Of a DNA stretch of 64,000 nt, positions 18,212 to 27,224 are shown one piece after another (position 1 is the stretch's first letter; every line of letters begins with the position of its first letter). The stretch is from Parvularcula marina. Lineage in GTDB: Bacteria > Pseudomonadota > Alphaproteobacteria > Caulobacterales > Parvularculaceae. The notes beneath the pieces were generated by a model. It saw only the letters and a list, made by a program, of their open reading frames with translations. It did not search any database and was not told where the DNA came from. The translations under genes and the position numbers were made by a program. The DNA lies in assembly GCF_003399445.1 (NCBI RefSeq), contig NZ_QUQO01000001.1:865001-929000 (forward strand), written 5' to 3'.

Positions 18212-19714
18212 ATGCACGGGATGACGAAACCTTACCGCAGGACCCCTTTCTGGGTCGCGCTGGCGCTTCTCGGGCTTATCCTCTTCACCTTGCAGGGTAT
18301 TTTCGGCGCGATCGCGCAGAATGACGCCCAGTCACGCGGCACGATCCTGACGCTCGACGGCCCCGTGACCCCTGCTTCTGCTGACTACCTTGTGCGCGAG
18401 ATCGGCGCGGCGTCCTCGCGCGACGAGGAACTGGTGATCATGGAGATCGACACGCCGGGCGGGCTTGTCACCTCGATGAAGGACATCATTCAGGCGATCC
18501 TCGCCTCCGACACGCCCGTCGTCACATATGTCAGCCCGCAGGGCGCGCAATCGGCCAGCGCCGGGCTCTACATCATGTATTCGGCGCATGTCTCAGCCAT
18601 GGCGCCCGCGACCAATACAGGCTCGGCGACCCCGATCGAGATTGGCGGGTCTGGGGGCGGCGAAAGCCCGTTCGAGGAACCGGCAGTCCCCTCCTCTGAT
18701 CCGGATGAGGACGAGGCGAACGGTTTTGGTGAGGAGAGCGAACCCTCAAGCCAGCCAGTCGATATTTCCAATGAGGCTTCCCTGCGCGGTAAGATTATCG
18801 AGGATTCGGTCGCCTATATTCGGTCGTTGGCCGAGCTGCGCGGCCGCAATGCCGACTGGGCCGAAAAGGCCGTGCGCCCCCCTTCGGCGAGCGTCACCGC
18901 CAATGAAGCGCTGGAGCTGGGCGTCATCGACATTGTCGCGGAGGATCTCGAAGACCTGCTCGTCCAACTCGATGGCCGCACCGTCATGGTCGCCTCCGGC
19001 GAGACGACGATCTCAACGGGCGATGTCGTCCTGACCCGAGTTGAGCCGACCCTGTTCGAGCGTATCCTCGGCTTTCTTGCGGACCCCAATGTCGCGGCGA
19101 TCCTCCTCACCCTTGGGACCACCGGCATCATTGCCGAGCTGTGGAACCCGGGCTCGATCCTGCCCGGCACGGTCGGGATCGTTTGTCTCCTTCTTGCCCT
19201 CGCGGCGTTCCGGGTACTGCCCTATGACGGGCTGTTCCTCGCACTGATGGGCGTTGGCGCTTTCCTCGTCTTCATCGAGTTCTTTACCCCGACCTTCGGT
19301 CTCGCCGGTGCCACCGGGATAGGGCTTTTCACGGTCGGGCTGTGGTTCCTCTTCCCGGGCGAGTTCCGCGTCGCCCCCGCCGTTTTGATCGGCACGGTCG
19401 GCTCTGCCGCCGTGGTCCTCGGCCTCTCAATCTTCGCGCTGGCAGGCTCGCGCAGCCATGGTCCTCTGATCGGACAGGAAGCGATCCGTAAACGCACAGG
19501 CCGTGTTGACGAATGGGATCCAAAGACCGGCGAAGGTCATGTCATCGTCGATGGCGAACGCTGGCGCGCCAGGTCGAAAGACCCCCTCAAGGAAGGCGAT
19601 GCCATCAAGGTGCAGGACGTCGACGGCATCGTCCTTGTCGTGAAGAAAAACAGCGCCAGCCAGAATGGCGTCTCCAGATTCATGCCCCGTCGCGGGCAAC
19701 CTGAAACCAATTGA
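18212..19714 (+). CDS. NfeD-family membrane ClpP-class serine protease
   Basis: This 500-residue protein starts at 18212, with GGAGAG upstream. An N-terminal hydrophobic segment (about 13-35) precedes a ClpP/crotonase-like protease domain with EIDTPGGL, the catalytic serine S116 in SASAG, and the expected lysine in the LRGKIIEDSVAYIRS region. Four or five membrane helices (about 285-420) and an OB-fold NfeD domain (about 430-500, GHVIVDGERWRA) complete it. A ~45-residue acidic, Ser/Pro-rich insert separates the Ser and Lys regions. Archaeal homologues cleave stomatin; here a slipin gene follows 15 bases downstream, the standard NfeD/SPFH operon. Confidence 0.92.
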   Translation: MHGMTKPYRRTPFWVALALLGLILFTLQGIFGAIAQNDAQSRGTILTLDGPVTPASADYLVREIGAASSRDEELVIMEIDTPGGLVTSMKDIIQAILASDTPVVTYVSPQGAQSASAGLYIMYSAHVSAMAPATNTGSATPIEIGGSGGGESPFEEPAVPSSDPDEDEANGFGEESEPSSQPVDISNEASLRGKIIEDSVAYIRSLAELRGRNADWAEKAVRPPSASVTANEALELGVIDIVAEDLEDLLVQLDGRTVMVASGETTISTGDVVLTRVEPTLFERILGFLADPNVAAILLTLGTTGIIAELWNPGSILPGTVGIVCLLLALAAFRVLPYDGLFLALMGVGAFLVFIEFFTPTFGLAGATGIGLFTVGLWFLFPGEFRVAPAVLIGTVGSAAVVLGLSIFALAGSRSHGPLIGQEAIRKRTGRVDEWDPKTGEGHVIVDGERWRARSKDPLKEGDAIKVQDVDGIVLVVKKNSASQNGVSRFMPRRGQPETN

Positions 19715-19729
19715 CCTTAGAGGTATCCC

Positions 19730-20488
19730 ATGATCCCAGTTGATCTCATCTCCATCACTATCCCGCTTCTGATATTCGCGTTCTTTGTTCTGACGAATAT
19801 CTTCAAGATCCTGAAGGAATATGAGCGGGGCGTCGTCTTCACCCTCGGCCGTGTCGGCCGCAAAGCCTCTGGGCCGGGCCTCATCATCCTGATCCCGATG
19901 CTCCAGCAGCTCCGCAAGGTTGATATGCGGACCCTCGTCGCCGACGTGCCGCCGCAGGATGTGATCTCGCGCGACAACGTCTCGGTGAACGTCAACGCTG
20001 TCATCTATTACCGCGTGATCGATGCGGTCCGCGCCGTCGTGCAAGTCGAGAACTATCAGGAAGCCACGAGCCAACTTGCGCAGACCACGCTTCGCTCCGT
20101 GCTCGGCAAACATGACCTTGATGAGATGCTGCAGGAACGCGACCAGCTCAACAAGGATATCCAGCATATCCTCGATGAGCAGACCGAAGCCTGGGGTATC
20201 AAGGTCGCCAATGTCGAGATCAAGCGCGTCGATGTCGACTCTAGCATGATCCGCGCGATTGCCCGTCAGGCCGAGGCCGAGCGTGAACGGCGCGCCAAGG
20301 TCATCCTTGCAGAAGGTGAACTTCAGGCGGCGGACAAACTCCGCGAAGCCGCCGATGTGCTGGCCAGCTCCCCCTCCTCCATGCAGCTGCGTTACCTCAA
20401 CACGCTGCAGGAAATCGCATCGGACAAGACGAACACCATCGTCTTCCCCTTCTCACCAGAAGATATCGCGAAGATGCTGGGCCGCTAA
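19730..20488 (+). CDS. SPFH-domain slipin/stomatin protein
   Basis: This 252-residue protein has one N-terminal membrane hairpin (about 5-28), then the SPFH/band-7 domain with YERGVVFTLGR, GLIILIPM and the signature RSVLGKHDLDEML. A charged coiled-coil region (ARQAEAERERRAK) and a C-terminal LNTLQEIASDKTNTIVFP motif diagnostic of prokaryotic stomatins follow. It is expected to oligomerise on the inner membrane and scaffold microdomains. It is co-transcribed with the NfeD protease, the likely partner. Confidence 0.94.
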   Translation: MIPVDLISITIPLLIFAFFVLTNIFKILKEYERGVVFTLGRVGRKASGPGLIILIPMLQQLRKVDMRTLVADVPPQDVISRDNVSVNVNAVIYYRVIDAVRAVVQVENYQEATSQLAQTTLRSVLGKHDLDEMLQERDQLNKDIQHILDEQTEAWGIKVANVEIKRVDVDSSMIRAIARQAEAERERRAKVILAEGELQAADKLREAADVLASSPSSMQLRYLNTLQEIASDKTNTIVFPFSPEDIAKMLGR

Positions 20489-20504
20489 ACGCGGCCCTCG
20501 CCGC

Positions 20505-22799
20505 CTAGCGCGGCATTTCCACTTCATGTGACGCAGCCCACTCGCCCAGAGCGGGCCGCAGGCTCGGCAGGTCGAGCGACATCAGCCGCGCCATCTCATC
20601 GCGCAGCTCGCCGAATGTCACGGAACGGATCATCGCTTTGAGCGGTCCGATCGCGCTTGCCGGCACGGACAGGGTCTCAACCCCGATCGCGAGCAGCGCC
20701 AGCGCCATCAGCGAATCTCCCGCCTGCTCTCCGCAATAGCCGATCGGCTTGCCCGCGGCTTTCGCTTCCTTGACCGTCCGGCCAAGGAAGGAAACAAAAG
20801 ACGGCGAGAGCGGGTCATAGCGGCGGCTGACGGCATCGGTCTCGCGGTCGGCGGCAAAGAAGAACTGCGCCAGATCATTCCCGCCAATCGACAGGAAGTC
20901 ACATTCGCGCGCGATCTCCCGCAACTGCCACGCAGCCGCTGGGATCTCGATCATCGAGCCGATGCGGATTTTCGGTGGCTCGCCATGCAGCTTGCGATAG
21001 CGGTCGAGCTCCTTGTCGACCATCTTCTTAGCCGTGATCAGCTCCTCGCGGGTTGTCACCAGCGGGAACATGAAGCTGAGGTCGCGACCACGCGCAGCAG
21101 AAATCAGGGCACGGATCTGTGTCCGCATCAGACCTTCGCGGTCGAGAGACATCCTGAGACCCCGCCACCCCATGGCCGGGTTCGCCTCACGCGGGCCAGT
21201 CATGTAACCTGCACGCTTGTCCGACCCGATATCTGCTGTTCGGAAGATGACCGGCTTGTCGCCCGCCGCATCCATGATCTGCCGGTAGAGCGTCTCCTGC
21301 GCGGACGCCGTCGGCAGGCTCTGACCGAGCAGGAATTGCAGCTCTGTCCGGAACAGTCCGACCGCCTTGGCGCCGGTTTCCTCCAGATGCGGCATGTCGA
21401 TGAGAAGGCCCGCATTCATTTGCAATTCGATCCGCACACCGTCTTTCGTAACGGCAGGCTCATGGCGCAGGCTTGCATAATGGGCCAGCGCCTCACTGCG
21501 GAGGCGGGATTTGTCGGCAAAGGCGACCCTTGTCGTCTCCGGCGGGCGCAGATGCACCTCACCGGTCGAGCCATCAATGATGACCTCATCCCCGGCTATG
21601 GCCAGATCGACAATCTCGGGCAGGCCCGAAACCATCGGTATACCGAGCGAGCGGGCAATGATCGCCGCATGGCTCGTCCCCGCCGCCTCGCCGACGACAA
21701 CGCCTTTGAGCTGCGGCGAGTGATATTCGAGGAGTTCGGCCGGCCCCAGGGATTCGGCCAGAAGAACGGCGTTCTCCGGCAGCTCGCCCGGACCCGTCGA
21801 TGTATCACCGGACAGAACACGGAGCAGACGCCGCGTCAGATCCTCAAGATCATGGAACCGTTCACGCAGATAAGGGTCAGAGACTTCCCGCATCTTCTTG
21901 CGGTTTTCGGCCTGCACCTGCTCGACGGCGGATTCAGCACTCAGGCCCGCGAGGACCTTTTCGGTCATCTTCCGTGCCCAGCCCTTGTCATAGGCGAACA
22001 GGCGGAAGACTTCGAGCACTTCGCGCGTGCTGCCCGACAGGTTGGGGTCGCGCGCGATCATGTCATCGACGGACTTCTGGACTTCGGCGATGGCGTCTTC
22101 AAGCTTCTGCTTCTCAAGCGCCACATCGCTGGCAAAGGTCGGGTGCGCGCGAATACGCGGATCACGGCGGAAGACGATGCCATGCGCAATCCCGGCAACG
22201 ATCGGGCTGCCTTTCGCGGTCTCCGGTTTGTGCAGGAGGGCTGCGACATCTTCGGTGTCGCGCGCTTCGAGCAGCTCACCTGTCGCGACAATCTCGGCCA
22301 GAATGGTCGCAACGGTCTGCGCGACTTCCAGCTCATCATCCGTATAGACCCGTTCGGTCCGGTTCTGGATGACAAGGACGCCGAGCACCTGCCCCGACCG
22401 GATGATCGGCACACCAAGGAAACCGTTCAGATCGTCCTCGCCGGTTTCTTCCCGATAAGAGAAAGCCTCATGCGATTTGGCGTCCTTGACCTGCAGCGGC
22501 TGTTTGCGCCGGGCGACCCAGCCGACAAGGCCTTCATCCATCCCCATCCGCGTGACGTGGATGGCCGACTGCTTCAGGCCTTCTGAGGCAAAGAGTTCGA
22601 GCACATCGTCCGGACGCCGCACATAGATCGAGCAGACATCGCCGACGAGGCTCGCGGCGATAGTTTTGGCGAACTGGTCGAGCCGGTCCTGCGCCGTGCC
22701 GCCGGTCTCCGCCATGATCTGGCGCAGGCGCTGGAGCAGCGCGCGCGGGGCTGGCCGGAGCCGCGGGCCGAAGCCCGTCTCTGTCACGTCGCTGCTCAT
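20505..22799 (-). CDS. ptsP: Phosphoenolpyruvate-protein phosphotransferase, nitrogen PTS (EI-Ntr)
   Basis: This 764-residue enzyme takes phosphate from PEP and passes it to NPr, feeding the regulatory nitrogen-related PTS. An N-terminal GAF domain (about 20-170) distinguishes PtsP from sugar EI. The swivelling domain carries the phospho-histidine in GTSHAAIIAR. The C-terminal barrel has MIEIPAAAW, FLSIGGNDLAQF and the active-site cysteine region GYCGEQAGD. The start codon overlaps the lysC stop by four bases (ATGA), so lysC and ptsP form one translationally coupled unit, an arrangement seen in alphaproteobacteria. Confidence 0.95.
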   Translation of the reverse strand: MSSDVTETGFGPRLRPAPRALLQRLRQIMAETGGTAQDRLDQFAKTIAASLVGDVCSIYVRRPDDVLELFASEGLKQSAIHVTRMGMDEGLVGWVARRKQPLQVKDAKSHEAFSYREETGEDDLNGFLGVPIIRSGQVLGVLVIQNRTERVYTDDELEVAQTVATILAEIVATGELLEARDTEDVAALLHKPETAKGSPIVAGIAHGIVFRRDPRIRAHPTFASDVALEKQKLEDAIAEVQKSVDDMIARDPNLSGSTREVLEVFRLFAYDKGWARKMTEKVLAGLSAESAVEQVQAENRKKMREVSDPYLRERFHDLEDLTRRLLRVLSGDTSTGPGELPENAVLLAESLGPAELLEYHSPQLKGVVVGEAAGTSHAAIIARSLGIPMVSGLPEIVDLAIAGDEVIIDGSTGEVHLRPPETTRVAFADKSRLRSEALAHYASLRHEPAVTKDGVRIELQMNAGLLIDMPHLEETGAKAVGLFRTELQFLLGQSLPTASAQETLYRQIMDAAGDKPVIFRTADIGSDKRAGYMTGPREANPAMGWRGLRMSLDREGLMRTQIRALISAARGRDLSFMFPLVTTREELITAKKMVDKELDRYRKLHGEPPKIRIGSMIEIPAAAWQLREIARECDFLSIGGNDLAQFFFAADRETDAVSRRYDPLSPSFVSFLGRTVKEAKAAGKPIGYCGEQAGDSLMALALLAIGVETLSVPASAIGPLKAMIRSVTFGELRDEMARLMSLDLPSLRPALGEWAASHEVEMPR

Positions 22800-24097
22800 G
22801 CGCCTCCTTCGGACACCTCACCGAGCCCGAAGGCATCATGCAGGGTACGGACGGCAAGCTCGGTATAATCCGCCGGGATCAGGGCGCTGATCTTGATCTC
22901 GGAGGTCGAGATGTTGTGGATGTTGATGCCCTTCTTGCCGAAGGCGGCGAACATGGTCGCGGCGACACCGGAATGGTCATTCATCCCGACCCCGATGATC
23001 GAGACCTTGGAGACATCCTGGTCCGCCATCAGATCGGTAAAGCCGATCTCATCCTTCAGCCCGGCAAGGATCGACTGCGCCAGCGAGAGGTCCGCTTCCT
23101 TCAGGGTGAAGGACATGTTGGCCGACTCACCGGCCCGCGCCTGCGACTGGACGATCATGTCGATATTGACCTTCGCATCGGCCAGCGCCGTGAAGATGAT
23201 GCCGGACTTGCCCGGCACGTTGGGAACCCCGAGGAGCGAGATGCGGGCTTCCGCCCGGCTCGGCACAACGGCGGAGACAGTGCGGCGTTCGATGATATCG
23301 TTTTCATCCATGATCAGTGTACATGCTCCATTTTCACCCGGTTCGGTCAGGCTCGACAGCACCCGGATGGGCACGCCATGCGCCATGGCGATCCCCACGC
23401 TGCGCGTATGCAGAACCTTTGCCCCCACCGAGGCCATTTCCAGCATCTCCTCAAAGGTCAGCCGGTCGAGACGCCGGGCCGAGGCAACGATCCTCGGATC
23501 GGAAGTATAGACGCCATCGACATCCGTGTAGATGTCACATCGGCAAGCTTTGAGCGCCGCGGCCAGCGCCACGGCGGTCGTGTCCGAGCCGCCCCGACCG
23601 ATCGTCGTGATCCGGCCATCGGGACTGACCCCCTGGAAACCCGCGACAACGGCGACTTCGCCCTGCTTGAACGTGTTCGCCAGCGTTGTGGTATCAATAT
23701 GGTGTATCGTGGCGGCGCTGGGGGTGTCATCGGTGCGCATCGCCACCTGCCAGCCGAGGAAGGACCGCGCGGCGATCCCTTCGCGCTGAAGTACGAGCGC
23801 CAGAAGCCCCGCCGTCACCTGCTCGCCGGAGGACACCACCGTGTCGACATCGGCATTGCGGTGCAGACCTTCGCCGGCCGCCGCCGCCGCGAGCCCGACC
23901 AGCCGGTCGGTCTCCCCGGCCATGGCCGAAACCACGACACAGACTTCCTTGCCAGACGCCACTTCCGCCGCGACATGGCGAGCAACCCGCTCAATCCGGG
24001 TGAGATCGGCGACAGATGTGCCGCCGAATTTCATCACCAGACGATTGTCGAGCCGGTCCTTTGGCCGAACTGCGGCACTTGCGGTACTTGCTGGCAA
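22796..24097 (-). CDS. lysC: Aspartate kinase
   Basis: This enzyme catalyses the first committed step of lysine, threonine and methionine biosynthesis, phosphorylation of aspartate. Its 433 residues comprise a kinase domain with KFGGTSV (about 24-30), the catalytic region GRGGSDTTA, and FEEMLEMASVGAKVLH. Two C-terminal ACT domains follow (about 290-430; GVPNVPGKSGIIF and GVGMNDHSGVAATMF), which normally mediate feedback inhibition by lysine and/or threonine. The first ~20 residues are a nonconserved extension; V21 or M22 would also be possible starts. The gene is coupled to ptsP by a four-base overlap. Confidence 0.95.
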   Translation of the reverse strand: MPASTASAAVRPKDRLDNRLVMKFGGTSVADLTRIERVARHVAAEVASGKEVCVVVSAMAGETDRLVGLAAAAAGEGLHRNADVDTVVSSGEQVTAGLLALVLQREGIAARSFLGWQVAMRTDDTPSAATIHHIDTTTLANTFKQGEVAVVAGFQGVSPDGRITTIGRGGSDTTAVALAAALKACRCDIYTDVDGVYTSDPRIVASARRLDRLTFEEMLEMASVGAKVLHTRSVGIAMAHGVPIRVLSSLTEPGENGACTLIMDENDIIERRTVSAVVPSRAEARISLLGVPNVPGKSGIIFTALADAKVNIDMIVQSQARAGESANMSFTLKEADLSLAQSILAGLKDEIGFTDLMADQDVSKVSIIGVGMNDHSGVAATMFAAFGKKGINIHNISTSEIKISALIPADYTELAVRTLHDAFGLGEVSEGGA

Positions 24098-24189
24098 ACC
24101 GGAAACCCTCCACCCAGATAAGAATTTGCACTGCTAGGGCAGTCTGCGGCATCTCGCAATCGCACCAAAACTGAGCACAGGATAAGCAA

Positions 24190-24942
24190 ATGGCTCACGG
24201 AACGACCACAATCGACGCTTCAGAGGTTGAGAAATTCTCAGCCATCGCTGCCGAATGGTGGGATCCTTTTGGCAAATTCAAGCCGCTGCACAAGTTCAAT
24301 CCGACCCGGCTGGCCCTGATCAAGGACCGGATCTGCGCCCATTTCGGCCGCAACCGGGAGGATATCCGCCCGCTCGAAGGGCTCCGCCTGCTCGATATTG
24401 GCTGCGGCGGCGGGCTGGTGTCAGAGCCGATGACCCGGCTTGGCGCGCAGGTCACGGGGCTCGATGCGGCGGAGAAGAATGTGAAGACGGCGTTGGCCCA
24501 TGCGCAGGAAACCGGGCTCGACATCGACTATCGCTGCACCACGGTCGAGGAACTGGCCACCTCGGGCGAGCCGCAATTCGATGCGGTCCTCAATCTCGAA
24601 GTCGTCGAGCATGTCGCCGATATCGACCTCTTCCTCGGCAAGTCAGCAGACCTTGTCCGCCCCGGCGGGATGATGGCCGTCGCGACGATCAACCGCACAC
24701 TCAAAGCCCTCGCGACCGCCAAGATCGGCGCGGAATATATCCTGCGTTGGCTACCCGCCGGCACGCATGACCCTCGGAAATTCGTGAAACCCGCCGAGAT
24801 CCGCAAAGCGCTTGAGAAATCCGGACTGCAGATCGAGTCTGTCTCCGGTGTCTCCTACCGCCCGCTGCAGGACAAATGGGCGGTCAGCGAAGACCTCTCG
24901 GTCAATTACATGATGTTTGCTTCAAAACCGGACGTGAGCTGA
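24190..24942 (+). CDS. ubiG: Ubiquinone biosynthesis O-methyltransferase UbiG
   Basis: This SAM-dependent methyltransferase performs both O-methylations in ubiquinone synthesis. It has 250 residues (family 240-250). Visible features are the N-terminal [15 protein letters not shown], the SAM-binding motif [23 protein letters not shown], and the membrane-association segment around [16 protein letters not shown]. It stands divergently from lysC with 92 bases between and converges on comEC with 3 bases between the stops. Confidence 0.96.
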   Translation: MAHGTTTIDASEVEKFSAIAAEWWDPFGKFKPLHKFNPTRLALIKDRICAHFGRNREDIRPLEGLRLLDIGCGGGLVSEPMTRLGAQVTGLDAAEKNVKTALAHAQETGLDIDYRCTTVEELATSGEPQFDAVLNLEVVEHVADIDLFLGKSADLVRPGGMMAVATINRTLKALATAKIGAEYILRWLPAGTHDPRKFVKPAEIRKALEKSGLQIESVSGVSYRPLQDKWAVSEDLSVNYMMFASKPDVS

Positions 24943-24945
24943 TCA

Positions 24946-27099
24946 TCATGGCACCCAGGGGCGGTCCCCGCGCAGCGGCGCCCCCTCCTTCAGCCGGTAG
25001 CCCTCGCGGGTGAGGTAAAAAGAGATCGGCCCGCGCGCGGCGGATGTCTCCTTGGTGATCAGCAGGGCCGCGCAAGAACCTTTGAGGTCTTCCGCCGTCC
25101 ACAAGGGCGCAATGACGATCTCCGCCTCGCGGCAGGCCCGCGCCGTCGCCTCTATCGTCTCCGTATAGGTTACATCGAGCCCATAGGCGGGTACCTGACA
25201 GACACCCTCCTCGCAGACGAATTTCTCAAGCTCGCGTTTCTCTTTGGTCACGGCGAGGCTTTCGCGCCACTGATCGACGGTGAAACGGGCGCGCTGGCGC
25301 GACAGGATCGACAGCTCACCTGCCTGATCGATCGCGCCGACATTTCGTAGATCCTCCGAGATCAGAAGAACCGGCTGGGGCGAGAGTGGCGCCAGTCCCA
25401 TGCCGAGCAGGATCACCCCAACCCCAGCCCATCGCCATCCAGCCCGGAAGAGGCAGAGGATCAGCATTCCGCCCATCACTAGCCCCCAGGCAATTCCCGA
25501 CCATTGCGCAATCGGCATGACCGAACCGGGGCGAGAGGCAATCATGTCCGTGACCTGAATGATGGTGCTGAGCGCCCAGCCGACGACTGGCCAGACGAAC
25601 TGGTCGAGCCCTAGCGGCATCAAGACCAGCCCCAAGACCGCCCCCGGCATGACGATCAGGGTAAAGAGCGGCATTACGGCCATATTGGCGCCAAGGCCAT
25701 AAACGGCGATGCGGTTGAAGTGGAACATCGACATCGGTGACGTCGCCATCCCCGCAATCAGGCTGGTCAGGAACAGGGCGCCGATGAAGCGAAGGAAGCG
25801 TGTCGGCAAGCGGCGGTCGCGCGGTGTCCATTGCTGTTCGCGCACGAATTCATAGGCCGCAACCAGCGCCGTCACGGCAGCAAACGACATCTGAAAGCCT
25901 GCCCCCATCACAGCTTCGGGGGAAAGGATGATGATCACAACCGCGGCGATGGCGACATTGCGCAGTGAGATCGCCCGCCGGTCGGCAAGGATCGCGAGAA
26001 AGCCGATCAGCGCCATGATGAAAGCCCGCTGGGCCGACACCGGCGCGCCGGAGATCGCCAGATAAACGATGCCGCCAAGGATCGCGCCGACCGCGGCCCA
26101 TTTCTTGATTGGATAGCGCGCCGTCCAGCCGGGATGACAGGCAAAGATGAGCCGCAGGCTGAAGAACAGGAGCCCGCAGACGAGCCCCATATGCAGCCCT
26201 GAAATCGCCAGCAGATGCGCAAGGCCCGTATCCCGCAAAATATTGGTGATATCGGGCGGAATGCCGTCGCGCTGCCCCGTCACCAGTGTTGCAGCTATCG
26301 GGGCGCCCGCCCCCGGGGTCAGCCGCTCAATTCGTGCGGCGATCCGGTCTCGCAGTCGCTCGATCCGTATATGGAGGGAGTTGCGGCTCGCCGCCGCTTT
26401 GATCTCTGGCTGGGCATAAAGAAAGCCGACCGCGCCGATCCGGTCATAATATAGCTGGCGGCCATAATCGAACCCGCCGGGTAAGGCTGGACCCGGCGGC
26501 GGCATCAGCTGGCCAAAGACCCGCACCCGGTCACCGGGATGAACATCCATGCGGTCGCCGCGCCAGGTCACACGGATTTTCTCCGGGATCTGATCTTCGG
26601 TGAGGGCGCCGATTGTATCCGGCGCGATCGTGAAGCGCTGATCGCCCGGCCGATCCTCCCGCAATAAAAGCGTGCCTTCTATGCCTGTCGGCCCCACCGC
26701 ACGCGGCAGGATCGGCGCCGATACACTTGCCGTACGGATCGTTGCGAGGAGCAGACCGAGGAGGAAAAAGAAAATCAGCCTTGATCCGAAGGAAGAGTAT
26801 GCCGCCCCGCGGCGGGAGGCCCATATCCACCCCGCCGCAGGCAGGAGCGTTGCGAGCAAGACGAACAGCAAAGAGGGCTCGGTCGGCAATGAGAAGTAGA
26901 CCGCAACGCCGGCGATCATCAGGACGGGTGCCCACAGGATAAACCGCCCGGTCTCGACCGCCGCCCAGTGCCGCGCGAGACGACCAGCAGCCAAAAGCCG
27001 CTCCTTTGCGCCTTCCTTCGGTCGGGGCCGACCCCTCGCCCCTATTGAAATGTCACCTGCCCCTGTCACGCCAAGTATATTGCGGTGCCCGGCGCGCAA
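24946..27099 (-). CDS. ComEC/Rec2-family membrane channel protein
   Basis: This 717-residue polytopic protein is related to the inner-membrane channel for DNA uptake. It has an N-terminal DUF4131-type region, an OB-like segment, and the competence domain with HLLAISGLHMGLV (about 290-302) and GAPVSAQRAFIMA. About ten helices follow. The C-terminal ~130 residues sit where ComEC usually has a metallo-beta-lactamase-like domain, but no HxHxDH motif is present. The exact start is uncertain, because the first ~40 residues are not family-like; the divergent gltX start lies 126 bases away. No other competence genes are in view, so transformation ability cannot be claimed. Confidence 0.85.
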   Translation of the reverse strand: MRAGHRNILGVTGAGDISIGARGRPRPKEGAKERLLAAGRLARHWAAVETGRFILWAPVLMIAGVAVYFSLPTEPSLLFVLLATLLPAAGWIWASRRGAAYSSFGSRLIFFFLLGLLLATIRTASVSAPILPRAVGPTGIEGTLLLREDRPGDQRFTIAPDTIGALTEDQIPEKIRVTWRGDRMDVHPGDRVRVFGQLMPPPGPALPGGFDYGRQLYYDRIGAVGFLYAQPEIKAAASRNSLHIRIERLRDRIAARIERLTPGAGAPIAATLVTGQRDGIPPDITNILRDTGLAHLLAISGLHMGLVCGLLFFSLRLIFACHPGWTARYPIKKWAAVGAILGGIVYLAISGAPVSAQRAFIMALIGFLAILADRRAISLRNVAIAAVVIIILSPEAVMGAGFQMSFAAVTALVAAYEFVREQQWTPRDRRLPTRFLRFIGALFLTSLIAGMATSPMSMFHFNRIAVYGLGANMAVMPLFTLIVMPGAVLGLVLMPLGLDQFVWPVVGWALSTIIQVTDMIASRPGSVMPIAQWSGIAWGLVMGGMLILCLFRAGWRWAGVGVILLGMGLAPLSPQPVLLISEDLRNVGAIDQAGELSILSRQRARFTVDQWRESLAVTKEKRELEKFVCEEGVCQVPAYGLDVTYTETIEATARACREAEIVIAPLWTAEDLKGSCAALLITKETSAARGPISFYLTREGYRLKEGAPLRGDRPWVP

Positions 27100-27224
27100 C
27101 CGCCAGTCATCATGTCAGAAGGCTCACCCGCATCAGCGACGCTTTCGCCCGATGGAGAGGCAGCAATTCTTTGTTTGCGAGGCCATCTTGGCGGATCGCG
27201 CGCAGGGCCCTATCAGTCGCCCCA

